From: Spirosoma pollinicola
GTDB lineage: Bacteria > Bacteroidota > Bacteroidia > Cytophagales > Spirosomataceae
Assembly (NCBI RefSeq): GCF_002831565.1
Contig: NZ_CP025096.1
Span: forward strand, 2,023,027 to 2,087,026
Length of the DNA stretch: 64,000 bases
Direction: 5' to 3'
The notes below the pieces were generated by a model. That model saw nothing but the letters and a program-made list of their open reading frames with translations, had not been told where the DNA came from and searched no databases. Both the position numbers and the translations under genes were made by a program. Within the stretch, counting starts at the first letter, position 1, and every line of letters starts with the position of its first letter. Shown in pieces: positions 51,028 through 58,411 of this stretch.

Positions 51028-51133
51028 GAGCTATTTTATTTGGAGACTAGTGGAGCCGTATGCACAGACCAGAACCTGCCAGCCATCGAAGCGCGGGCAG
51101 TTACTACCAGTTCGTATAAAAGCAGACTTGTCC

Positions 51134-51835
51134 TTAAAAAAAGATACTGGCAAAGGTTTTGGCGAATGAGAGCCACCAGCCCGATGTCTGGAATAGCCAG
51201 CAGAGCAGGTTCAGGCCGATGACGAGAAAAATGACCAAAAATGGAATTGGGCTTTTCCGATTCCGGATATCCAGCAACAGAAATACCAATGCGATCAGCG
51301 TAGACAGGGCGAGGACGAACATAACAGAGATCGGAAAGGGAACACCGCCAAAAATGATTAACGCCCGGCCCAAACCCGGTCCAATCATAAGCAGTGACGT
51401 AGCAATCATGTACCGCATATGCGCGGCTGCCTGTTTTTGATACACGAAGGCAAGTAAAGCAAACAGGGCGAAGGTTAAAATAGTCGGGATGTCCAACGAC
51501 AATTGCGCCAACACCTCGTTTTCGGGACGATGGGCGGTTTCGCGGAGATACACCATCCGGCTTACTTCCAGAATGGAAAAGCAAACCAGCGGGGCCAGCA
51601 CGTAACCTATTTTACCAAGAGCCCGGTGCCAGTCATACTTCCCGTATTTTATGAGAAAAGGCTGCACGATGAGCATAAAAAACCAGGCCATGAGCGTGGC
51701 CCCATGAACGTGCTGCTCCCAGCGAAATCCCTTGAATGAAGGAAAGAAAACTGTGTAGGTTTGATGAAATCCGATGAGGGCAAATATCCAGATCAGGATG
51801 AAAAAATAGCCGATATTTTTGTACGAATTCTCCAT
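51134..51835 (-). CDS. Integral membrane protein, unknown family
   Basis: A 233-residue protein from 51835 with seven hydrophobic segments (NIGYFFILIWIFALIGF, ATLMAWFFMLIVQPFLI, IGYVLAPLVCFSILEVSR, ILTFALFALLAFVYQ, YMIATSLLMIGPGLG, ISVMFVLALSTLIALVFLLL, FLVIFLVIGLNLLCWLF). Conserved-looking His in EQHVHGATLMAWF and HMRYMIATS hint at a cofactor or metal site. I cannot name the family, though a paralog fragment lies just downstream (50842-51027). Confidence 0.6.
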   Translation of the reverse strand: MENSYKNIGYFFILIWIFALIGFHQTYTVFFPSFKGFRWEQHVHGATLMAWFFMLIVQPFLIKYGKYDWHRALGKIGYVLAPLVCFSILEVSRMVYLRETAHRPENEVLAQLSLDIPTILTFALFALLAFVYQKQAAAHMRYMIATSLLMIGPGLGRALIIFGGVPFPISVMFVLALSTLIALVFLLLDIRNRKSPIPFLVIFLVIGLNLLCWLFQTSGWWLSFAKTFASIFF

Positions 51836-52240
51836 GATTGACAATGAGTTGGATGTGAATGATGGGTTGATTTGATCGAGAAAGACCAATTCGTGGGGTA
51901 GCTATCAGCTCAAGATTGCAAGAGCAACAGTCAGGAATGGGTATCTCACCGAACGATCTATTTTGTTCATATCTGGTTTGTCGTACAAACCTGCGAGTAA
52001 GGAAACGGCCTTGCAACCAGCCTTGCGTGAACGGTAGGTTTTTTGAGTGAACGGCAAGTTATATTGAGCAACTGAGCAACCGAGCGTACCGATAAAGGCA
52101 TTGTCGTCAAAGCCGGGCAAAGTCCGCTTCGGGGAGAAGACTGAACTCGGTGGCACCAGCCCAAACTACTCTCCGTGAACTTTCCCGGCAGGAAAGTCAG
52201 GCACCCAAACGGATATTCGGCATTGTGTAGACGTAATTGA
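51836..52240. other. Intergenic stretch without a convincing gene
   Basis: A 405-bp gap between a membrane protein gene and a VOC gene, both on the minus strand. Minus-strand frames of 83 and 108 codons exist (51905-52156 and 51967-52293) but overlap each other and have no family resemblance. GTGAACGG appears twice in its middle. I see no promoter or palindrome to report. Confidence 0.5.
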
Positions 52241-52627
52241 TTACAGCATTTGCACCAGTTGGATATGATTACCGCATGTATCGTCCAGGACAACGAGTTT
52301 AACCGGGCCCATTTGAGTAGGCGGCATACTGAACGAAACCCCCAGCGTTGTCAGTCGTTCGTACTCTTTATCCACATCCCCGACTGTAAACATAGTCAGG
52401 GGGATGCCAGCGTCAAAAAGGGCTTTCTGATAGGTTTGAGCCGGAGCAAAACTCATGGGCTCCAATAGTAGCTCAACACCGTCCTGTTCGTCTTTTGATA
52501 CAACCGTCAGCCATTTATGTTCGCCCATCGGAATGTCGGTCTTCTTTACGAAGCCCAGAATCGTTGTGTAAAAGGCAAGGGCTTTGGCCTGGTCATCGAC
52601 CATGACGCTGGTGAGTTTAATTTTCAT
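52241..52627 (-). CDS. VOC-family (glyoxalase-like) protein
   Basis: A 128-residue metal-dependent fold protein: IKLTSVMVDDQAKALAFYTTILGFVKKTDIPMG (first beta-alpha-beta unit), HKWLTVVSKDEQDGVELLLEP, VDKEYERLTTLGVSFSMPPTQMG and VVLDDTCGNHIQLVQM. The expected glyoxalase ligands (His/Glu) are partly present (HKW, NHIQL). The substrate is unknown. The 3-base-overlapping ATGA with the upstream AraC gene makes this the second gene of a two-gene operon. Confidence 0.88.
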   Translation of the reverse strand: MKIKLTSVMVDDQAKALAFYTTILGFVKKTDIPMGEHKWLTVVSKDEQDGVELLLEPMSFAPAQTYQKALFDAGIPLTMFTVGDVDKEYERLTTLGVSFSMPPTQMGPVKLVVLDDTCGNHIQLVQML

Positions 52628-53070
52628 TCGATGTTGTTTAGCCGATTGGACAACAAATCTCCGAACGGATTCCCGATTCCACGTCTCGAAAATTGCTTTT
52701 TTCGACTTCTGTAACCGGAGGGTGTCATTCCTGTCGACTTTTTAAAGAGCGCACTAAACGATGTAACGCTGTCAAATCCAACAGCATAACATACACCGGT
52801 TACGCTATCGTCGGTTTGCAGAAGTTGTTTGGCCTTTTCAATCCGCACCGTCGTCAGGTATTGATTTGGCGTTCGGCCGTAAAGCGATTTAAAACACCGA
52901 ATGAAGTGAAATTTTGAATAGAAGGCCACTTCGGCAATTCTGTCAAGATCAATAGATTCGGCAAAATTGCTATCAATGAATTGTTTTGACTTGATTATCT
53001 GCCGGGTCAACTGCTCCTTTGGATAATGATCCTGCTTGATTTGCCGTACTGTTTCAGCGTAAAAAGTCAT
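52624..53070 (-). CDS. Short AraC-family regulator (HTH only)
   Basis: A 148-residue protein consisting almost only of the AraC double helix-turn-helix: RQIIKSKQFIDSNFAESIDLDRIAEVAFYSKFHFIRCFKSLYGRTPNQYLTTVRIEKAKQLLQ and VTGVCYAVGFDSVTSFSALFKKSTGMTPSGYR. There is no ligand domain, like MarA/SoxS. It overlaps the VOC gene start (ATGA) and probably regulates that operon. A GTCATGCTGACG repeat lies just upstream of it. Confidence 0.88.
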   Translation of the reverse strand: MTFYAETVRQIKQDHYPKEQLTRQIIKSKQFIDSNFAESIDLDRIAEVAFYSKFHFIRCFKSLYGRTPNQYLTTVRIEKAKQLLQTDDSVTGVCYAVGFDSVTSFSALFKKSTGMTPSGYRSRKKQFSRRGIGNPFGDLLSNRLNNIE

Positions 53071-53097
53071 GGTTAATCAACGGATATACATTTGATT

Positions 53098-53147
53098 TTT
53101 TTGTCATGCTGACGCAGCCGGGCGGCCGGAGCCGAAGCATGACAAAA
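53098..53147. repeat. GTCATnCTGACG-family palindrome
   Basis: TTTTTGTCATGCT (53098-53110) faces AGCATGACAAAA (53136-53147) with a GC-rich loop (GACGCAGCCGGGCGGCCGGA) between. The outer bases match the larger copy at 54228-54316. It lies in the upstream region of the AraC gene. Confidence 0.7.
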
Positions 53148-53248
53148 GCAACTATTCTTAATACTCTAGACTATTTGTACTTGAGTATTTATTTGAATAA
53201 GGCCGATGTGACGTTAACAGGTACGTGAATTAGGTAATAAAAACTAGC

Positions 53249-53599
53249 CTATTCATACCGATCTCCTTTGGCAATAGCCGCCAATTTTTTAGGAGCAACC
53301 TCACAATAAGCCATTGTCAGGGCGTCGATTAGGGTCTCATCAAGCACATTGACCAAATTAATGAGTGTCCACCCCTGCTTACCCCACTTGTTGGGAACAG
53401 GATAAATAACAGAGCTATCGAAGCTGCAAAAAGCATCCTGATCAAGTTCTGACAACTTCACACACACCCGATTATACGGCCCGTTATAGGTCGCAAATAC
53501 CTTTTTGCCGACTTTAAACGACCGCTTTTCAAAATGAGGTTGCTCGGTCGTTTCAGGAAACGATAAGGCGATTTGTCGGATTCTTTCTAAATCGACCAT
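53249..53599 (-). CDS. MmcQ/YjbR-family protein
   Basis: A 116-residue double-wing DNA-binding-like domain: DLERIRQIALSFPETTEQPHFEKRSFKVGKKVFATYN (N-terminal half) and NKWGKQGWTLINLVNVLDETLIDALTMAYCEVAPKKL. The fold is a helix-turn-helix-like one of unknown function; in some bacteria it is linked to stress. It stands alone; the nearest neighbour is divergent. Confidence 0.87.
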   Translation of the reverse strand: MVDLERIRQIALSFPETTEQPHFEKRSFKVGKKVFATYNGPYNRVCVKLSELDQDAFCSFDSSVIYPVPNKWGKQGWTLINLVNVLDETLIDALTMAYCEVAPKKLAAIAKGDRYE

Positions 53600-53813
53600 A
53601 TTGGTTTATTACAAATTCTACTGCTAACGCTCGTATATAGGCGGATGAGACCGCCCCATAGGCGAATTAGGCGCTGCATTGTTAGACTACGGATACGCGG
53701 AGGACCATCCCACGCTACATCCAACAAAATCTCAACTTTCACCGATGCTATCTTTCGCCAGCATCTGTTTTTTTTGGGAAGCAAAACTCAACCCTATTCT
53801 TTCAGCAAAAGCG

Positions 53814-54155
53814 ATGGACAATCAAGACCTAATCAACCGAGCCTACAACGCCTTCAACACCCGGGATATTGACGGCGTATTAGAACTCATGCATTCGGAT
53901 GTACAATGGCCCAACGGCTGGGAGGGCGGTTATGTACATGGACATGATGAAGTTCGAACCTACTGGACCCGGCAATGGCAGGAAATTGATCCGGAAGTAA
54001 CGCCCGTTTCGGTTCGGTCAATGCCCACTGGCCAAATCGAAGTGATCGTTCATCAACTGATCCACGACAAAAAAGGAAATATCGTGACAGATGGTCTTAT
54101 CAAACACGTATACACATTCGATGCAGGTAAAATCAAACGGATGGATATCCAATGA
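53814..54155 (+). CDS. SnoaL-like NTF2-fold protein
   Basis: A 113-residue protein starting at 53814 (MDNQDLINRAYNAFNTRDID). The pattern FNTRDIDGVLELMHSDVQWPNGWEGGYVHGHDEVRTYWTRQWQEIDP and IEVIVHQLIHDKKGNIVTDGLIKHVYTFDAGKIKRMDI is the nuclear-transport-factor-2-like (SnoaL) group. Role unknown. The longer frame to 53679 is shadow. The stop is followed by a 33-bp-armed palindrome. Confidence 0.82.
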   Translation: MDNQDLINRAYNAFNTRDIDGVLELMHSDVQWPNGWEGGYVHGHDEVRTYWTRQWQEIDPEVTPVSVRSMPTGQIEVIVHQLIHDKKGNIVTDGLIKHVYTFDAGKIKRMDIQ

Positions 54156-54227
54156 CCAGACCACATATTTTTGACGTAACAATAAAATAGACACAACACC
54201 CTTACAATCAATTGTTTACAATTAATC

Positions 54228-54316
54228 TTTTGTCATCCTGACGGCAGGAGGGATCTTCGGCAAGTTGGAGCACTTCGTCTCGTCCGAAGATCCCTCCTGC
54301 CGTCAGGATGACAAAA
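54228..54316. repeat. GTCATCCTGACGG palindrome with 33-bp perfect arms
   Basis: TTTTGTCATCCTGACGGCAG then GAGGGATCTTCGG (54228-54260) is exactly reverse-complemented at 54284-54316, with a 23-base loop. It sits between the convergent SnoaL and serine hydrolase genes. Strings such as GTCATCCTGACGnnnGGAGGGATCT are a well-known dispersed intergenic repeat in many Bacteroidota genomes. Confidence 0.88.
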
Positions 54317-54389
54317 AATATGCCTTTTCAGGACAGAGTATAGCCATAATTTACACCACATAAGGCGTAAGCATAACAGCAGACCTGCT

Positions 54390-55484
54390 TTATTTTTCCA
54401 GCAAAGCCTGTATCGCTTTTATGATGTCGGCCTTTTTCTCGTGGGCATTGTTGCAGAGCACAATAATTGTTTTATCGGCGTCGATGTAGCGCATGATCTG
54501 GGTTTTGTAGCCGGGATTGTCGCCGTCGTGCCAGACAAGACGGCCGAGCTTAGGGCTTTGTGCCAACTCCCACCCAAAGCCGTATTGTGACAAGGAGCCA
54601 TCGTTGAGTTTGGCCGGGGTAAAAGCGTCTCTCAACGTTTGCTGACTAACCAGTTGATCGGAGTAAAGTGCGCGGTCCCACTTCAACAAATCCTCGACGG
54701 TGGAGCTGATTCGACCAGGGCCTTTGCGGTTGCCCAGCCAGATGGCATAGTTAAATTCGGGAAAGGAATCGGCCTGGACGTAGCGTTTTTTCTCAGGTAC
54801 ATAAATATGACCCCAGGCCACGTCGGGTAGTTTTAGTTTCTCCTCGCGGGTACGGATGCCCGTATGCGTCATGCCGACGGAGTTAAAAATGTGCGTCTGG
54901 CAAAACTGGATAAAATCCTGTCCTGATGCCCGTTCGGCAATGCTCGCCAGCAACATATAGCCTGTGTTGCTGTAAGTGTATTTTGCTCCCGGCTCAAATA
55001 GTTTAGCAGGATGATACTTGATGAGATAAGCAATGTTGTCGGCGTTGTTCGCGACTTTGCTTTTGTCCCAATGCTGGTCCATTACGTCCTGATAATCGGG
55101 CAGACCCGATGTGTGGTTGAGCAGGTGCCGGATGGTAATACCCGGATAGGGCAAGTTGGAAATGTATTTATCAATCCGATCATCGTATGCCAGTTTACCC
55201 GCCTGTTTCAGCATCATAATCGTCATGGCCGTAAACTGTTTTGATACGGATGCCAGTTCGAAAATAGAGGACGTTGTTAGGGGCGTTTTTGTCTCGAAAC
55301 GTTTGTAGCCAAATGCCTTTTCGTAGACGGGCTTGCCCCCTTCGGCGATGAGCACCACACCACTGAAGTCGGGGGTTTGGGCAATGAGTTTGTCGAGTTC
55401 AGCGGGTAGTGATTGCTGGGCGCTGGTGGGTAGAGGAATTAACAAGACAGCAAGAAATAAGTAGACAAGCAAATGGATTTTCAT
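54390..55484 (-). CDS. Serine hydrolase, class C beta-lactamase-like
   Basis: A 364-residue exported enzyme. A signal peptide (LLVYLFLAVLLIPLPTSAQ) precedes the catalytic motif FELASVSKQFTAM (Ser79-V-S-Lys82), Tyr171 in KYTYSNTGYML (YxN), and a late LVWHDGDNPGY (HxG in the KTG position). This is the beta-lactamase/penicillin-binding protein-like family, probably an esterase or D-Ala-D-Ala peptidase; no lactamase activity can be claimed. It is one of three serine hydrolases within 6 kb. Confidence 0.9.
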   Translation of the reverse strand: MKIHLLVYLFLAVLLIPLPTSAQQSLPAELDKLIAQTPDFSGVVLIAEGGKPVYEKAFGYKRFETKTPLTTSSIFELASVSKQFTAMTIMMLKQAGKLAYDDRIDKYISNLPYPGITIRHLLNHTSGLPDYQDVMDQHWDKSKVANNADNIAYLIKYHPAKLFEPGAKYTYSNTGYMLLASIAERASGQDFIQFCQTHIFNSVGMTHTGIRTREEKLKLPDVAWGHIYVPEKKRYVQADSFPEFNYAIWLGNRKGPGRISSTVEDLLKWDRALYSDQLVSQQTLRDAFTPAKLNDGSLSQYGFGWELAQSPKLGRLVWHDGDNPGYKTQIMRYIDADKTIIVLCNNAHEKKADIIKAIQALLEK

Positions 55485-55631
55485 ATAGGAGTAGGTTGTG
55501 CTCAGTTTATTCAGGTTGAATTATTTCACAATGCGATTTAAGCTGAATGTAGTAAAAGTACCGAATGCCCCATAAATTTAGGCGATTGAAAGTCCTGTAG
55601 CAGCTAAATCTGTATTTCCCGTTCACTATTT

Positions 55632-56429
55632 GTGCCTACTCATCAACCAGAACTCCGAACCGTCAATGTAACGCGCTATGCTAAACCTTTGCGGGAAGGT
55701 GGCTCGTTGCCCGCTCTTGTGGAGGCCGACGACGATTTTTTATACGTTCTCAAGTTTCGCGGGGCCGGGCAAGGTGCCAAAGCCCTGATTGCCGAGTTGA
55801 TAGCCGGTGAAATTGCCCGTTTGCTGGGTCTGCGAATACCCGAAATCGTGTTCGTTACACTCGATGAAGCCTTTGGCCGCACTGAGCCCGACGAAGAAAT
55901 CCAGGATTTACTCCGCGCCAGCGAAGGGCTGAATCTGGGTCTGCACTACCTGTCGGGCTCGATTACGTTCGACCCACTGGTAACCACCGTCGAGGCCAAA
56001 CTTGCCTCGCAAATCGTGTGGCTGGATTGCCTCGTAACGAATGTAGACCGCACGGCCCGCAACACAAATATGCTCATCTGGCATAAAGAATTGTGGCTGA
56101 TCGACCACGGCGCGTCGCTCTATTTTCATCACTCCTGGGATAATTGGGAAGCGCAGAGCCAGCGACCATTCGTACAGGTCAAAGACCACGTATTGCTGCC
56201 TCAGGCATCTGAACTTAGAGCAGTCGATACCGAGTATCACGCGATTCTCACACCCGAACGAATCCAGGCTATTGTGTCGCTAATTCCCGACGAATGGCTG
56301 ACGAACGAATCGACCCCGGAGTCGGCCGATGAGCAGCGACAGGTGTACGCCCGGTTTTTAGAGGCCCGGTTGGCCTCGTCAGAAATTTTCGTAAACGCAG
56401 CAATCGACGCCCGACATGCACTTATTTGA
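55632..56429 (+). CDS. HipA-family serine/threonine kinase-like protein
   Basis: A 265-residue protein beginning with GTG at 55632. The kinase core is complete: Lys41 in FLYVLKFRG (ATP-binding lysine), the glycine loop GAGQGAKALIAE, catalytic Asp139 in CLVTNVDRTARNTNMLI with Asn144, and the metal-binding Asp158 in LWLIDHGASLY. It lacks the N-subdomain of E. coli HipA and no HipB-like antitoxin precedes it. Together with the overlapping DUF3037 gene it forms a known widespread two-gene unit of unknown function. Kinase activity is inferred. Confidence 0.8.
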   Translation: MPTHQPELRTVNVTRYAKPLREGGSLPALVEADDDFLYVLKFRGAGQGAKALIAELIAGEIARLLGLRIPEIVFVTLDEAFGRTEPDEEIQDLLRASEGLNLGLHYLSGSITFDPLVTTVEAKLASQIVWLDCLVTNVDRTARNTNMLIWHKELWLIDHGASLYFHHSWDNWEAQSQRPFVQVKDHVLLPQASELRAVDTEYHAILTPERIQAIVSLIPDEWLTNESTPESADEQRQVYARFLEARLASSEIFVNAAIDARHALI

Positions 56430-56790
56430 ATACGCTGTTATCCGCGTCATGCCACGTGTCGAACGCGAAGAGTTTCTTAACGTCGGCGTCATCTTGTACT
56501 GTGCATCGCAGGGCTTTTTGAAAACGATGTATACCCTGAACGAGAGTCGATTGTGTTCATTTTCAAGCGAAATCGACTGTCAGGAATTACAGGAACGTCT
56601 GCTTGCCTTCGAGCGAATTTGTGCGGGGCGTAAAGAAGGCGGCACCATTGGCCAATTGCCCATTTCGGGTCGTTTCCGCTGGCTCACGGCCACCCGAAGC
56701 ACCGTCGTGCAAACGTCGCCCGTTCATCCGGGTTTGTGCAACGATCCCGAAGAAACGCTCAGAAAATTGTTTGAGCAGTTGGTTCTGTAG
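56416..56790 (+). CDS. DUF3037 protein
   Basis: A 124-residue protein: MHLFEYAVIRVMPRVEREEF, LNVGVILYCASQGFLKTMYTLNESRL and then EIDCQELQERLLAFERICAG are the DUF3037 signature (EYAVIRVxPxxxREEFxNVGV). The C-terminal FEQLV is typical. It overlaps the HipA-like kinase by 14 bases, so it is translated together with it; a regulator or substrate role is possible. Its stop is six bases before REP copy E. Confidence 0.9.
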   Translation: MHLFEYAVIRVMPRVEREEFLNVGVILYCASQGFLKTMYTLNESRLCSFSSEIDCQELQERLLAFERICAGRKEGGTIGQLPISGRFRWLTATRSTVVQTSPVHPGLCNDPEETLRKLFEQLVL

Positions 56791-56795
56791 CTTAT

Positions 56796-56874
56796 GTAAC
56801 GCGGACATCCTGTCCGCATAGCCATCAGCTAACCTGTAACAATTTTGGCTATGCGGACAGGATGTCCGCGCTAC
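56796..56874. repeat. REP-type palindrome pair, copy E
   Basis: GTAACGCGGACATCCTGTCC plus GCATAGCC (56796-56823) faces GGCTATGCGGACAGGATGTC plus CGCGCTAC (56847-56874) with one G/U-type mismatch and a 23-base loop. The distal bases (ATAGCC/GGCTAT) differ again from copies A and D but pair perfectly. Confidence 0.92.
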
Positions 56875-56887
56875 TTACTGTACGACT

Positions 56888-58183
56888 ATGCACCCATTCA
56901 CAAAGTATCTGCTCAATCTTCTCCTATTACTTTCAGCAACCGCCTTTGCTCAACCGCGAACGGACGATTTTCTCAAAAACTTACTTTCTAAAAATACCCA
57001 CCCCGTTTTTCAGCAGGTTGTCAATCACCCGGACGCGTATCGGTTGCAGATTATTTACACGAAAATTGATCGGGACAAGAACAACACGCCCTCCTTCACG
57101 AACTACTATTTTAATGTCGACAGCACCAACTACTTCAACCCGGCATCGACGGTGAAGCTGCCGCTGGCACTGCTATCACTGGATAAACTGAACAGCCTGA
57201 AAAATCCGAAGCTGACGAAGTTTACGGCTATGCAGTTCGACAGTGCGTATAGCGGGCAAACGAAAGAGTGGACAGATAAGACCGCGCAGAGTGGCTATCC
57301 TTCCATAGCTCACCTCATCAAAAAAGCTTTTCTGGTGAGCGAGAATGACCCTTACAGCCGTATGTATGAGTTTGTCGGTCAGGAAAACATCAACCGAAAT
57401 TTGCATGCCAAAGGCTATCTGGATACGCGTATTACACACCGGTTTGTGCGAATGACAGGCGAAGAAAATCGCCATACCAATCCGGTGCGCTTTATTCAGG
57501 AAGATGGAAAATTGATTTATGCACAGGCTGCAGCTTACAACAAAGACCCGTTTGATTTCTCCCGGACAGCCAGACTCGGCAACGGGTATTACACCAAAGA
57601 CAGCCTGATTCATGAGCCGTTCAACTTCACCGAACGGAATAAATTTCCACTGGAAAGCTTTCAGCAGGTACTGCAGTCGGTGATGTTTCCGCTCTCGGTT
57701 CCGGCGAAACAACGGTTCAACCTCACCACTGACGATTATCAGTTTCTGCGTCAATACCTGTCGCAATTGCCCGGCGAAACCAATTTCCCTAAATACGATG
57801 CCAGCCAGTATTACGACACTTATGTAAAGTTCTTTTTCATGGATAGCCTGCACCACCAATTACCCAAAGGTGTTCGGGTATTCAATAAAGTGGGATGGGC
57901 GTATGGCTTTCTGACGGATGCCTCATACGTGGTCGACTTCACCAACAAAGTCGAGTATATGCTAACCGCAACACTTTATGCGAATAGTGATGGTATCCTG
58001 AATGACGACAAGTACGAATATGAATCGGTAGGGCACCCATTTCTATACCAGCTGGGCCAAACCATTTATCAGCACGAATTGAAACGCAAACGCACGTACA
58101 CACCCAACCTGAGTCAATTCAAAATCTCCTACGAAAAACGAGTGAATGACAACCGGCCAATAGTAAAAGATGTCGATAATTGA
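56888..58183 (+). CDS. Exported serine hydrolase, class A beta-lactamase-like
   Basis: A 431-residue protein. The signal peptide LLNLLLLLSATAFAQ is followed by the class A-like active-site stretch FNPASTVKLPLALLSLDKLN (Ser87-T-V-Lys90), an SDN-like motif FLVSENDPYSRMYEF (SEN at about 155), and a late KTG-like region not clearly seen. It resembles the peptidoglycan/beta-lactam-type hydrolases of Bacteroidota, with an unusually long extra segment. Resistance cannot be inferred. It starts 14 bp after REP copy E. Confidence 0.85.
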   Translation: MHPFTKYLLNLLLLLSATAFAQPRTDDFLKNLLSKNTHPVFQQVVNHPDAYRLQIIYTKIDRDKNNTPSFTNYYFNVDSTNYFNPASTVKLPLALLSLDKLNSLKNPKLTKFTAMQFDSAYSGQTKEWTDKTAQSGYPSIAHLIKKAFLVSENDPYSRMYEFVGQENINRNLHAKGYLDTRITHRFVRMTGEENRHTNPVRFIQEDGKLIYAQAAAYNKDPFDFSRTARLGNGYYTKDSLIHEPFNFTERNKFPLESFQQVLQSVMFPLSVPAKQRFNLTTDDYQFLRQYLSQLPGETNFPKYDASQYYDTYVKFFFMDSLHHQLPKGVRVFNKVGWAYGFLTDASYVVDFTNKVEYMLTATLYANSDGILNDDKYEYESVGHPFLYQLGQTIYQHELKRKRTYTPNLSQFKISYEKRVNDNRPIVKDVDN

Positions 58184-58198
58184 GATCTGATTACACTG

Positions 58199-58347
58199 GC
58201 GCGGGTTGGTTCAGGCTGGCGCGGGTATTTACCCGTGCCTGTTTATAAAGTCAGTATTCACTGACGCAAGCGAACCGGGGCGCCGGACCGGCTTGCTATA
58301 TAAATAGGCACGGGTAAATACCCGCGCCAGCCTGAATCAACCCGCAC
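58199..58347. repeat. CGCGGGTATTTACCCG palindrome, about 47-bp arms
   Basis: GGCGCGGGTTGGTTCAGGCT, GGCGCGGGTATTTACCCGTG and CCT (58199-58241) face AGGCACGGGTAAATACCCGC and GCCAGCCTGAATCAACCCGC (58307-58346) with two mismatches. The loop has its own hairpin (AAGCGAACCGGGGCGCCGGA and so on). Each arm contains a small internal palindrome (CGGGTATTTACCCG), so the design is like the REP family. It separates the two serine hydrolases. Confidence 0.82.
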
Positions 58348-58411
58348 CATTTTACTAAAAAATCCGCTAATTTACAGGCAACAAATTCCTTATCCTCAAA
58401 CCTTTAGCTGT

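Noticed and set aside
51905..52293. Overlapping minus-strand open frames between the membrane protein and VOC genes
   Set aside because: No recognisable family, they overlap each other in different frames, and one runs into the VOC gene.
55632..56429. Full HipAB toxin-antitoxin module
   Set aside because: No HipB-like helix-turn-helix gene precedes the kinase; only DUF3037 is linked.
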